Assembly: GCF_025833875.1 (NCBI RefSeq)
Contig: NZ_JAOYOD010000001.1
Location: 3,286,001-3,350,000 of the forward strand
DNA: 64,000 nt
Reading direction: 5' to 3'
Origin: Reichenbachiella ulvae
GTDB taxonomy: Bacteria; Bacteroidota; Bacteroidia; Cytophagales; Cyclobacteriaceae
Every line of letters starts with the position of its first letter. The first letter of the stretch is position 1. Below the pieces are notes generated by a model. The model was not told where the DNA came from and did no database searches. It was given only the letters and a program-made list of their open reading frames with translations. Both the position numbers and the translations under genes were made by a program. Of the stretch, positions 39,001 to 46,761 are shown one piece after another.

Positions 39001-39368
39001 AAAGCACTAATCAGTATCAGGTACACCTGGACAAGAACTATTGCATCCAGATCTTCGAAAACATTATTTCCAATGCCATCAAATTTTCGAATTCTGGCAC
39101 ACAGATTAAAATCACCACCCACGAAATCAGCGAAAAAATACAAATCCATGTCACTGATCAAGGCCCAGGCATCAGCCAATCGGACATGAAAAAGCTCTTC
39201 GCCAACTACAAACCCCTGAGCGCAAAACCTACTGCTGGCGAAGAAAGCAGTGGCCTGGGACTTTATATCGTCAAAAAATACGTCACTGCCATGAATGGGA
39301 AAGTTTGGTGCGAAAGCGAAGTGGGCAAAGGCAGTACCTTCATAGTGGAATTCCCCCTGGCTGATTAG
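36093..39368 (+). CDS. Beta-propeller (Reg_prop/Y_Y_Y) sensor histidine kinase
   Basis: 1,091 residues. The listed start is a TTG; a GTG 7 codons in is equally possible, and both precede the signal sequence (FSFILSLLFAQNSWSQ). About 14 two-component propeller repeats follow (motif G.IW.G....GL.R, about 50-650), then a Y_Y_Y domain (about 720-790), one membrane helix, coiled coil, HisKA with H876 in VAHDLRTPLNNI, and HATPase with NAIKFS, DQGPGI and GLGLYIVKK. This is the architecture of hybrid two-component systems that sense glycan fragments, but it ends after the kinase domain: the receiver and AraC domains of those hybrids are missing. A separate regulator is therefore required and none is adjacent. 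Confidence 0.92.
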   Translation: MNSNQRRVRQLGKSTIDTIQTGKLNSILFSFILSLLFAQNSWSQDRTFKLDYLGDDEGLSQNTINCIIQDKLGYIWFGTQDGLNRYNGYEFEIFRHDEADSSSISDNFVLGIDADARGNLWIATRGGGLNFFDIRTEKFSHYVHDPSNSNSISNNRLRTTLVDRKGNIWIGSRGGGLNRYNPTSKTFTRYRHSDDPNSLAGDEVYCLFEDQKGVIWIGTSQGLNRYQESNDNFITYLPGTYIRGIIEDHKKRLWIGSFGKGLILFNRESGQSSSYLHQPDNPKSLSSNQIMSLLEDDNHNLWVGTHGGHLNLFNPEQNSFQNLQVISPNVRTLYQDQSKTLWIGTRWGINKVNRQKQKFSHYRNSEVNPNLLTSNSIFTVLKDTDDRYWIGSFEKGLTLIDEKNRLNLKFTKSSGSGLQGDKMRSLFQDSQGNIWAGTRENGLYLYHEQTQKMIPYPIMGRQKISVNQIFEDSKNDLWFCTFNGLFHFDPDTKKFTHYEKEDDRSSLHSNATWSIREDQNGKYYIGLYAAGFDIFDPKSHTFTHFEKDVNDPSSLANDGVSEVFVDSKNRIWVAIYGGGLDYFDPETEKFTHYSRNEGLANTALYGILEDEKGHLWMSHNLGISVFDPETKKFTNYSKDDGLFGHEFNSSAYFKAHDNEMLFGGMEGLLMINPDKLESIEDLPRVMINQFSLYNKEVEPGKGGVLDSLIEFDHQITLDHNQNYLSFRFVALNYVNANNSRYQYKLIGFDKQWVEASNDRTAKYTNLPPGNYTFKVRSTLNGQFENYTTDQIRLTILTPWWKKEWFMGLCVLSIFGLLWSGYSYRTHAIKKKNIALENTIKERTKEIAEQKEMLASQNLELRQLNKEKNDLIGMVAHDLRTPLNNIKGLVSLIEISEDSLSEETEESIQLIHESTDRLRGMITKTLDVNAIEARTINLKKSYFEINELLKEVAYNFRPISQSKKIEILLEQSTNQYQVHLDKNYCIQIFENIISNAIKFSNSGTQIKITTHEISEKIQIHVTDQGPGISQSDMKKLFANYKPLSAKPTAGEESSGLGLYIVKKYVTAMNGKVWCESEVGKGSTFIVEFPLAD

Positions 39369-39423
39369 CATTTTTGAAGATAGTACCTTAAGAAATTAGG
39401 ATAATTACGCAGATTTGCCTTCC

Positions 39424-40176
39424 ATGATAGAACTCTTCGGCTATAGTCTCACCTACCAGTCTTTTGCCTTTTTCCTGATTGTAGGCATCCTTATTGGTAT
39501 GTCCAAAACGGGCGTGCATAGCGCGAACATGCTCGCAGTACCTCTGTTGGCTGTCATCTTTGGTGGCAAAGCATCCAGTGGATTGATGTTGCCGGTATTA
39601 ATCATGGCTGATTTTTTTGGCGTCAAGCACTACCATCGTCATGCAGAGTGGCGCTATCTCTGGAAGTTGTTTCCCTGGGCCATTCTCGGCATTTTGGCGG
39701 GTACTTATTTCGGACAAATGATCGACGATCAGATGTTTCGTACGATCATGGGTGTGATCATTTTTGTCAGCCTGGTGGTGATGGTGTGGATGGAGAAAAG
39801 CAACAAAAAGAACATACCCGATTACCTCTGGTTTGCAGCGCTGATGGGGATCATCGCCGGATTTACCACCATGGTAGGCAACCTCGCAGGATCTGCCATG
39901 GCACTCTACCTCCTGTCCATGCGCATGCCCAAAAATGAATTCATAGGTACAGCCGCGTGGTTCTTCTTATGTGTCAATGTTTTCAAAGTTCCTTTTCATA
40001 TTTGGGTCTGGGACACGATCAGTTGGCAGTCATTTGCTCTGGATTTATTACTCCTCCCTTTCATCGCCATTGGTGCCTATCTGGGCATTCACATCATCAA
40101 GAAAATCTCAGACAATTATTTCCGTTGGTTCATCATACTCATGACCTGTGTGGCAGCCGTATTTATGATCATCTGA
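39424..40176 (+). CDS. TauE/SafE-family membrane transporter
   Basis: 250 residues from the ATG at 39424; a TTG 9 bp upstream is less likely. Seven to eight membrane helices with family features GILIGMSKTGV near the N-terminus and GFTTMVGNLAGSAMALYLL in the second repeat. Relatives export sulfite or other organosulfur anions; the substrate here is unknown. Confidence 0.88.
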   Translation: MIELFGYSLTYQSFAFFLIVGILIGMSKTGVHSANMLAVPLLAVIFGGKASSGLMLPVLIMADFFGVKHYHRHAEWRYLWKLFPWAILGILAGTYFGQMIDDQMFRTIMGVIIFVSLVVMVWMEKSNKKNIPDYLWFAALMGIIAGFTTMVGNLAGSAMALYLLSMRMPKNEFIGTAAWFFLCVNVFKVPFHIWVWDTISWQSFALDLLLLPFIAIGAYLGIHIIKKISDNYFRWFIILMTCVAAVFMII

Positions 40177-40277
40177 TATCTCCAATTTGGATTCATCCAA
40201 TATTTCAGTTCACCTTTTGAATAAGATCAACTGAAAACCAATATTTTACTTCGATTCACACCAGAATCCCGGCTAGA

Positions 40278-40394
40278 ATGATTAAGATTGTGGTCGACCA
40301 TTTCAGGAGAAACCATAAGCCTACCGTATCTCCCTTGATCAAGCTTGACCCATTCTTATTGCTGTTATTAAAGCGTGTTCAGGAAAAACTATGA
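40278..40394 (+). CDS. Possible 38-residue ORF coupled to the desaturase
   Basis: ATG at 40278 opens a 38-codon frame (MIKIVVDHFRRNHK... ...LLLLLKRVQEKL) whose stop overlaps the desaturase ATG as ATGA. This overlap is typical of translational coupling, so it may be a leader peptide or small protein controlling the desaturase. No homologue recognised; chance is possible. Confidence 0.35.
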   Translation: MIKIVVDHFRRNHKPTVSPLIKLDPFLLLLLKRVQEKL

Positions 40395-41494
40395 TTAAAT
40401 ACAAATTTAAAAGGAAAGAAAAGGATGACTTTTGGGATACACTCAGATCCAGAGTCAATGAGTATTTCAAAGACAATGAACTAGACAAAGATGCCAATGC
40501 ATTGATGGAAAGAAAAACCATTGCTCTTTTCACACTCTACCTCACCCCTTACTTCCTATTGATATTTGCAGGCATCACCAACTACTGGATCCTAATGGCC
40601 CTTTGGGTCGTGATGGGACTGGGCAAAGCTTTCATTGGCACTGCCGTCATGCACGATTCGGTCCATGGCGCCTACTACAAAAATAAAAACCGCAACTGGT
40701 TGATCACCTGGTCAGCCACTCTAATTGGTGTAGACAAGCTGATCTGGAAAATACAACATAACGTGATCCATCACACCTACACTAATATAGAAGATACGGA
40801 CGAAGACATCCTACCTCGCTTCTTTTTTAGATTCTCTGAGCACCAGCCCAAAAAGTGGTTTCACCGCTTTCAGCATATATATGCACCCGTCTTCTATTGT
40901 GTACCCATGCTGGAATGGCTCACAACTAAAGATTTCGCCAAGGCCATAGAATACAGGCAACGTGGTTTCATCAAAAAAGGAAGAGAGTTCAGAATAGAAT
41001 TTACCAAAATCATAGGTCGCAAGCTTCTTTACTACATCGTCTTTATAATCATTCCAATCTTGATGATAGATATTCCTATTGGTGCAAGCATTGCAATGAT
41101 AATAGGATCAAATGCTGTAGCAGGAATCATGCTTGCATTGATATTCCAACCCGCCCATGTAGTCCCGCTTACGGATTTCGTAAAGCAAGAAGAAGAAGAC
41201 ATGGAAAGCTGCTGGGCTTCTCATCAGCTCTACACCACAACTAATTTTGGCATGTACAACCCAATCCTGACCTGGCTGGTCGGTGGGCTCAACTTTCAAA
41301 TCGAACATCATCTCTTCCCAGATGTCTGCCACATTCACTATCCTCAGTTAGCGACAATCGTCCAGAAGACGAGTAAAGAGTATGGACTGCCCTACCACAG
41401 CTTCCCAAGCTTCCGCGCAGCGGTAGCAGGACACTTCGGTCACCTGAAAGAGATGGGGAGATCGACTCAAAAGCTACAAGTCCAGGGAGCCTAG
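40391..41494 (+). CDS. Front-end-like membrane fatty acid desaturase
   Basis: 367 residues. Three histidine boxes are visible: H88DSVH92 in MHDSVHGAYY, H123NVIHH128 in IQHNVIHHTYT, and QIEHHLFPDV near the C-terminus. The QIEHH third box is the hallmark of front-end (delta-5/delta-6 or linoleoyl-CoA type) desaturases. No cytochrome b5 domain is fused, so an external electron donor is needed. Four to five membrane helices. It adds a double bond to lipid- or CoA-bound fatty acids. Its stop abuts the stop of the convergent next gene. Confidence 0.9.
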   Translation: MIKYKFKRKEKDDFWDTLRSRVNEYFKDNELDKDANALMERKTIALFTLYLTPYFLLIFAGITNYWILMALWVVMGLGKAFIGTAVMHDSVHGAYYKNKNRNWLITWSATLIGVDKLIWKIQHNVIHHTYTNIEDTDEDILPRFFFRFSEHQPKKWFHRFQHIYAPVFYCVPMLEWLTTKDFAKAIEYRQRGFIKKGREFRIEFTKIIGRKLLYYIVFIIIPILMIDIPIGASIAMIIGSNAVAGIMLALIFQPAHVVPLTDFVKQEEEDMESCWASHQLYTTTNFGMYNPILTWLVGGLNFQIEHHLFPDVCHIHYPQLATIVQKTSKEYGLPYHSFPSFRAAVAGHFGHLKEMGRSTQKLQVQGA

Positions 41495-42274
41495 TTACTT
41501 TGTGGAGTGCAAAAGTTGCTGAAAATACGCCGCGCTGTACCTCAACCGACTCCCGTACCAGCTAAACATTTCTCCATCTACCAGAATCACCTTGGCATTG
41601 GGCAGCAGAGTCTGCATGGAATCGATGTGCTTTTCCTGGAAAGGAAAAGGCTCGGAAGACAACATCACGATCTCTGGATCTAGTTCTCGAATCTCCTGGT
41701 CACTTAGCTCAGGATACCGGGTATCCTGCACCACATTTTCCCAACCGCAGCACTCCAGCATCTCATGTACAAAGTTGTCCCTGCCAGCTGCCATCCAGGG
41801 CTTCTGCCAAATCAGATAAAGCACACGCTGAGATCCCAAAGTCGCTAGCTGCTTAAAACTCTCCTGGATCTCAGACACCAGAGCTCCCGCCTTTTCCCTC
41901 GTCTCGGTGATCTCACCCAGCCTTTGCATCATATCCAGCGCTTCCTCCAGTGTATTCACATCACTGACCCAGACAGGGTAGTCAGGCATCAGCGCCTCCA
42001 CATCGGCACGGGTATTTTCTTCTTTGTTGGCGATGATCAGGTCAGGCTGCAATTGGGCAATCACCTCATGCTTCAACTGCTTGGTACCTCCCACACGAGT
42101 CTTGCTACGAAACCACTCCTCCGGATGAATGCAAAATTTGGTAATCCCTACCACCCGATCACCCAAGCCCAAATCAAATAGCAATTCGGTCAATGAGGGC
42201 ACAAGGCTAATGATCCGCTGGGGTGTGGAAGGAATATCGATACTACGCTGGAGTTGGTCTGTGTATTGGGGCAT
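41495..42274 (-). CDS. Helical-backbone metal/cobalamin receptor protein (BtuF-like)
   Basis: 259 residues of the periplasmic-binding-protein class III fold: RIISLVPSLTELLFDLGLGDRVVGITKFC, PDLIIANKEEN and QEIRELDPEIVMLSSEPFPF. There is no signal peptide at the annotated start, although the family normally acts in the periplasm; related stand-alone proteins without a signal occur in Bacteroidota. Binding of cobalamin or a siderophore is inferred from the family. No transporter gene is nearby. Confidence 0.8.
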   Translation of the reverse strand: MPQYTDQLQRSIDIPSTPQRIISLVPSLTELLFDLGLGDRVVGITKFCIHPEEWFRSKTRVGGTKQLKHEVIAQLQPDLIIANKEENTRADVEALMPDYPVWVSDVNTLEEALDMMQRLGEITETREKAGALVSEIQESFKQLATLGSQRVLYLIWQKPWMAAGRDNFVHEMLECCGWENVVQDTRYPELSDQEIRELDPEIVMLSSEPFPFQEKHIDSMQTLLPNAKVILVDGEMFSWYGSRLRYSAAYFQQLLHSTK

Positions 42275-42382
42275 TTTTGAATGGTCATTTGATCAACATC
42301 GACGAGGGTTAAAACCTCCTTGACGTTCTGCTTTGCAATTAAGTCGAAGGCAAGTTAATTTACAGCCTTTAACTAACCATAT

Positions 42383-42856
42383 ATGAAACAACTTTTCACA
42401 TCGCTATTAATCCTTTTACCGCTGACAATCAGCGCTCAAACCAACAACATCATACAGGAAGACAATTGGTTTGATGGTGCTGTTTATGATGTTGATGGGA
42501 ACAAAACAAAAGGGCAAATCAATTTCAACTATGCACTGAACAACCTTAGGCTAAAATCAGAAGATGGAATAAAAATTCACACTGCTAACTCCATTTCTTC
42601 ATTTGAAATAGTAGTCAAAGGAAAAACACGCAGCTTTCATGTCCTTCCATACTTCGAGCCTTCAACAGGAAAAACAACTGACCTTTTCTTTGAACTACTG
42701 CACAAAAATGATTCTTACTTTGTGCTATCCAAACACAAATTAGTGACCAGTACATTAGTCACTAATGTAAACCCATCTACCACTTCTACCTCATCTATAG
42801 AAATCTCTGGCGACACATCGGTAATTCTGCCATCCTGTATCAGCACCATCTGCTGA
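42383..42856 (+). CDS. Exported hypothetical protein, probably 3'-truncated
   Basis: 157 residues with a signal peptide (LFTSLLILLPLTISAQ). Residues 25-118 (GAVYDVDGNKTKGQINF, FEIVVKGKTRSFHVLPY, FFELLHKNDSYFVLSKHK) resemble a Bacteroidota family of exported proteins of unknown function that are usually longer. After residue 118 the frame runs through an inverted repeat into antisense of an amidohydrolase fragment, so the last 38 residues are not native. Likely a decaying gene. Confidence 0.6.
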   Translation: MKQLFTSLLILLPLTISAQTNNIIQEDNWFDGAVYDVDGNKTKGQINFNYALNNLRLKSEDGIKIHTANSISSFEIVVKGKTRSFHVLPYFEPSTGKTTDLFFELLHKNDSYFVLSKHKLVTSTLVTNVNPSTTSTSSIEISGDTSVILPSCISTIC

Positions 42857-43056
42857 GCCATGACAGTATCAGCCGTCATAGCGATGACATTAACATTTTT
42901 GATTAAGTAGCTATTTGTTTCTGCATCGGCAATATTGGAAAGCTTCAAATAACGAGTTTCGAATTGATCCAACACAATGGCACCTGAAGCCACTCCGATC
43001 AATACCAGGATGAAAGATCCTAGTAGAATAAGACTTACCTTCAGTACCTTATTCAT
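42715..43056 (-). pseudogene. 5' fragment of an amidohydrolase-family gene
   Basis: An N-terminal membrane helix (VLKVSLILLGSFILVLIGVASG) is followed by the beta-sandwich opening of metal-dependent hydrolases (YLIKNVNVIAMTADTVMAQQMVLIQDGRITDV... VEVVDG). Amidohydrolases normally continue with a PGLIDxHxH metal site and 300 or more further residues; here the frame instead runs into the inverted repeat and stops. No catalytic residue remains. It is coupled by ATGA to the small membrane protein upstream. Confidence 0.75.
42739..42767. repeat. Nested inverted repeat at a deletion junction
   Basis: ATTAGTGAC (42739-42747) and GTCACTAAT (42758-42766) form a perfect 9-bp inverted repeat; CATTAGT-C-ACTAATG (42753-42767) forms a second, overlapping one. 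It sits exactly where both convergent genes lose family-like sequence. Confidence 0.7.
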
Positions 43057-43220
43057 TTTTCTTCCTTGTCTTTTTTGTCTTTGATAACAGAGGCTAGTCC
43101 AGCACCAAGGGCCACACCCAGACTTAACCAGAGTCCAATATTATCAGTAAGAACACCAATAACAACGCCCAACACTACGCCTATGAAAAGATAAGTGGTA
43201 TTAAAGTTCTGCTCTTTCAT
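43053..43220 (-). CDS. 55-residue small membrane protein
   Basis: Starts MKEQNFNTTYLFIGVVLGVV and ends KDKKDKEEK. Two short hydrophobic segments around TDNIG, rich in glycine (GVVLGVVIGV, LGVALGAGLA), suggest a helical hairpin with glycine-zipper packing and a charged cytoplasmic tail. Its TGA overlaps the ATG of the amidohydrolase fragment (ATGA), so both were probably co-translated. Confidence 0.65.
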   Translation of the reverse strand: MKEQNFNTTYLFIGVVLGVVIGVLTDNIGLWLSLGVALGAGLASVIKDKKDKEEK

Positions 43221-43284
43221 TTCTATCTATTATGAATTTATGCATGTATAAAACCTAATGCCTTTCTTCAATAAAAGTAACGAA

Positions 43285-44274
43285 TTAGGCGGTCAGTAAA
43301 ACCACGTTTCCTCTTTTGTGCCCGGTATCAATGTATCGATGGGCCTCAGACAACTTGGCCAATGGAAATTGTCTATCTATGATAGTTTTCAACTTGCCAG
43401 ATTGTTGCACCTCGACAACTTTTTCTAAAAGCTCTCTCAATTGATCATCTGATTTCAATCCGGTCGCTTCGAACCTCGCTTTCTTTTTACCGAATAGTTG
43501 AGTCCAAAGCATCTGTCCCAGCAAGGAAAAGCTCAATACCGGAGACAAATAACTTCCCTCCTCCTTCAAAATCGATTTACAAGCACCAAATGAACTTTTG
43601 CCAACACTATCGTAAACGCAATCGAATTTTGTCTCTGACTGATGAAAATCCTCCTGGCTGTAATCAATCACATGATCGGCTCCCAGCGACTTGACCAACC
43701 CCACATTCTTGGTGCTGGTCACGGCAGTCACGTCTGCACCAAAGTACTTAGCCAATTGCACCGCCGAACTCCCCAGACTCCCAGAAGCCCCATTGATCAA
43801 CCAATGTTGGCCTTTCTTGATTTGAGCAATCTGATAGAGGAAATTGAATGAAGTCAAATGGCCATCGCAAAAGACAGCTGCCTCAGCAAAATCAAGATTT
43901 TCTGGCAATGGGAGAATAACGCCTTCCTCTTTGATGACCAAAAATTCTGCATTGGCACTAAATCCCAAAGTGGTCTCGCCGAATACCCGGTCTCCCTTCT
44001 TGTATCTGGAGACAGCTGAGCCTACCTCCTCGACATAGCCTGCAAATCCAGTTCCTGGGATAGGACTTTTGGGCTTAGTCAATCCCACAAACAAGCGTCC
44101 AAAATAAGGCTTTCCTGTTCGCATCATGGTATCCGCTCTGGTCGCCGATGTACTTACTACCCTTACCAATACCTCATCAGCTTTAGGTTCTGGTCTTTCT
44201 ACTTCCTGATACTGAAACACCTCTGGAGATCCGTATCCATTGGCCACTATCGCATTCATTTTATTCGTTTGCAT
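43285..44274 (-). CDS. MDR-family NAD(P)-dependent alcohol dehydrogenase/quinone reductase
   Basis: 329 residues from ATG at 44274; a second ATG six codons in is possible. GroES-like N-terminal domain, then a Rossmann domain with INGASGSLGSSAVQLAKYFGADV and the SLGADHVIDYSQEDF strand. The structural-zinc cysteines are absent, placing it near zinc-independent quinone oxidoreductases. Reduces enones or quinones with NADPH; substrate unknown. The TPR-AraC regulator at 44378 lies just upstream on the same strand. Confidence 0.88.
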   Translation of the reverse strand: MQTNKMNAIVANGYGSPEVFQYQEVERPEPKADEVLVRVVSTSATRADTMMRTGKPYFGRLFVGLTKPKSPIPGTGFAGYVEEVGSAVSRYKKGDRVFGETTLGFSANAEFLVIKEEGVILPLPENLDFAEAAVFCDGHLTSFNFLYQIAQIKKGQHWLINGASGSLGSSAVQLAKYFGADVTAVTSTKNVGLVKSLGADHVIDYSQEDFHQSETKFDCVYDSVGKSSFGACKSILKEEGSYLSPVLSFSLLGQMLWTQLFGKKKARFEATGLKSDDQLRELLEKVVEVQQSGKLKTIIDRQFPLAKLSEAHRYIDTGHKRGNVVLLTA

Positions 44275-44377
44275 GTCTTTTTATTTTTTGATTCATAGCA
44301 AAAAGACAACAACTACATCAGGCATTTGTTCTGAATAAAAGGAAGAGGTTCCGAATTATAAATCCGTACTTATTTGT

Positions 44378-46174
44378 CTATGACTGATGGCTTTTCTGAT
44401 AGGCTTTGGGGGTCATCCCAGTGAATCTTTTGAATGCGGTGTTAAAAACGGTCTTTGAACTAAAGCCACTTTCGTAAGCCAGACCGATGAGGGAAATATG
44501 AGAATTGGTAGGGTCGACCACCAGCTTTTTGAAATGCTCAATCCTACGCTCATTGATGTATTCATTAAAATTCTTATTCAACTTCTCATTGAGCAACCAG
44601 GACAATTGGTTCGGATGAATCTCGATCTGCTCAGCCAGAGATCGCAAACTCAATGAAGGATTGAGATAAGGGCAATCCTGGGAAACAAATGCCTCCAACA
44701 CCTGCATGACAGCTTTAGAAGTAGCTTCATCCAAAGCAGAGCTATTGGCCTTTTTGTTGATGATGGGAGTTTGAGGGATTTTGAAAATTCTTTCCTTGTA
44801 GCCTTCGAATTTGGGGTGCTCATGAATGCTCCCTGCCAACGGATCAGCAAAGGCCAAAAGTAAAATAGACGATTGGTTATCAAACAGGTTCTCTAAGACT
44901 GCAAAAGCATCCTCGTACCTCTCCAGAGTTGAATAGACCATGTACAGATAAGCATGAGCCTGAAATGAGGTATTCGACTGTGACTGTTTCTCAAGCTCTG
45001 CCAATGTGGTAGTGAACTCCTCTCTGGTCCTATGCTTCAGCAGGTTCAGACATTTCAGTCCCAAACGTTCATCAGGCATGATCATCTCCGTAGGTACCGA
45101 ATCCAGCAATTGCTCGAATTGTTCAGACTCATCCTGAAGGATCAATATATAAGCCTTCACGAGCAAGGCTGGAAGATTCCGAGGGTTGATAGTTAACAGT
45201 TCCTTAAGGAGAGCATTGGATTTTTCGTACTCCTCCATCCGGTAGTAATAATAGGCCTCAAAAAATTTCGTCTCCTCATTGAGCGGATCTATGGACTTGG
45301 CATATAGCAAATGTTCCTCCGCCTTTTTCCCGTCACTCCTCATCATATACAAGAAAGACATGAATTGCTGTGCCTCAGAATAGTTGGGCTTACTGGCAAT
45401 TGCCTTTTGAGCATATTGCAAGGCTTTCTCATAGTTGGCCTCCGTAAAAAAAGCCTGATTGGCCAGGAGATAATTGAGCGGCGCATTATCTGGATCTATG
45501 GACTCAGCCTGCTGGATGGAAGATATAGACTTGGTCCAGGCTTCTTCCCTGGGAGCAAAACCCGCGACAGCCAAAAAACTATAAGCATCTGCCAATCCCG
45601 TATGCGCATCGATCATTTGTGGATCAGACCTCAGTGCCTCCTCGAAGTGCCCGATGGCCAAATTCACATCTTCCGGATTCCATTTGTTGAAAAGCTTCTT
45701 GCCTTTGAGCAAATGTTCATAGGCATTGAGGTTTTGCGTAGGTCGTTCGGCCAATTGATCCTCTATCTCCAAATGCCCAAAGTGCTCGCGCAGCTTATCC
45801 GCTATCAGTAGACTAATCTCATCCTGGATGTCAAAAATATTCTCCAGTTTTCGATCCCAGCTTTCGGTCCAAAACTGAGAATCATCTGCCACATGAATCA
45901 ACTGAGCAGTAATCCGCAATCGATCGCCAGCCACTCGTACGCTCCCCTCTAGTATATTCCCTACCTGCAACTGCTCCCCAATCTGACTGATCGGAATCTG
46001 CTTCCCCTTGAAATAGAAACTGGAGGTACGAGAGGTCACCTTCAATTGATCGATCTGCGCCAATGCCGTAATAATTTCCTCCGTGATGCCATCACAAAAG
46101 AATTCATTGGCTCCATCCGCACTCATATTTACGAATGGCAGTACTGCTATCGATTTTTCAAAACTGTTTGTCAT
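44378..46174 (-). CDS. FlgO-like/TPR protein fused to an AraC-type DNA-binding domain
   Basis: 598 residues. Residues 5-135 match the FlgO/TolB-N-like module that is usually fused to adenylate cyclases or transcription factors (IAVLPFVNMSADGANEFFCDGITEEI, GSVRVAGDRLRITAQLIHV, FWTESWDR). TPR repeats cover about 145-470. An AraC/XylS HTH pair ends the protein (about 490-597: NFNEYINERRIEHFKKL, IGLAYESGFSSKTVFNTAFKRFTGMTPKAYQ). There is no membrane segment, so this is a cytoplasmic regulator. The reductase gene 103 bp downstream is a likely target. Confidence 0.87.
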   Translation of the reverse strand: MTNSFEKSIAVLPFVNMSADGANEFFCDGITEEIITALAQIDQLKVTSRTSSFYFKGKQIPISQIGEQLQVGNILEGSVRVAGDRLRITAQLIHVADDSQFWTESWDRKLENIFDIQDEISLLIADKLREHFGHLEIEDQLAERPTQNLNAYEHLLKGKKLFNKWNPEDVNLAIGHFEEALRSDPQMIDAHTGLADAYSFLAVAGFAPREEAWTKSISSIQQAESIDPDNAPLNYLLANQAFFTEANYEKALQYAQKAIASKPNYSEAQQFMSFLYMMRSDGKKAEEHLLYAKSIDPLNEETKFFEAYYYYRMEEYEKSNALLKELLTINPRNLPALLVKAYILILQDESEQFEQLLDSVPTEMIMPDERLGLKCLNLLKHRTREEFTTTLAELEKQSQSNTSFQAHAYLYMVYSTLERYEDAFAVLENLFDNQSSILLLAFADPLAGSIHEHPKFEGYKERIFKIPQTPIINKKANSSALDEATSKAVMQVLEAFVSQDCPYLNPSLSLRSLAEQIEIHPNQLSWLLNEKLNKNFNEYINERRIEHFKKLVVDPTNSHISLIGLAYESGFSSKTVFNTAFKRFTGMTPKAYQKSHQS

Positions 46175-46265
46175 ACTACCTGTAGTCTAAATTCAAGTTG
46201 GCTCGTCAGGTAAATATATTCTAAAGTATCCTGATTTGCAGCCAGCAAATAGTGCGTGCTCTATT

Positions 46266-46757
46266 TTACTTGCGTAGCAGGCTCCAGATGATCAGCGCAA
46301 AGGAAGCAATAGAAGCCAGCGTACGGATCAGATTGTAGCGATTCCACTTATCCTCTATTTTCTTTCTCATGACAGACCAATCTTCCGTCTTCAATTCTTC
46401 CAGATCCACGGCATCCAACATTTCGTTGAGTGGAATATTGCCCAGAATAGTCACCAGAAAGGCCCCTATCCAGTAAATCGCTGTGGCGAGCAGAAGGATT
46501 TTAAAATCGTAAGTCCCGTGACTACCATAATTAAGCGCTGCGGAAACCGGCAGAGAAACAATCGGCAGTATAAAAGCGAAATAAAACATAGGGTTCAGGA
46601 TTTCTCGGTTCATGGATTGCAGCGAACTGAGATAGATATAATCATCCAATTGCCCGATCCCAGGCTTTACCGCATTGGTCCAGGTAAAAAATATACCGGC
46701 CATGAGACCGGTGGAGAATAAGGCCAGAACTACTGATATTGATTTCATAGTTACCAT
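46266..46757 (-). CDS. DUF1772 four-helix membrane protein
   Basis: 163 residues, four membrane helices. The pattern TGLMAGIFFTWTNAVKPG and LLATAIYWIGAFLVTILGNIPLNEMLD is characteristic of DUF1772/anthrone-oxygenase-like proteins. Function unclear in bacteria. It may start at the ATG three codons in. It follows the NAD(P)-binding gene by 4 bp in the operon from 47706. Confidence 0.82.
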   Translation of the reverse strand: MVTMKSISVVLALFSTGLMAGIFFTWTNAVKPGIGQLDDYIYLSSLQSMNREILNPMFYFAFILPIVSLPVSAALNYGSHGTYDFKILLLATAIYWIGAFLVTILGNIPLNEMLDAVDLEELKTEDWSVMRKKIEDKWNRYNLIRTLASIASFALIIWSLLRK

Positions 46758-46761
46758 TTTC

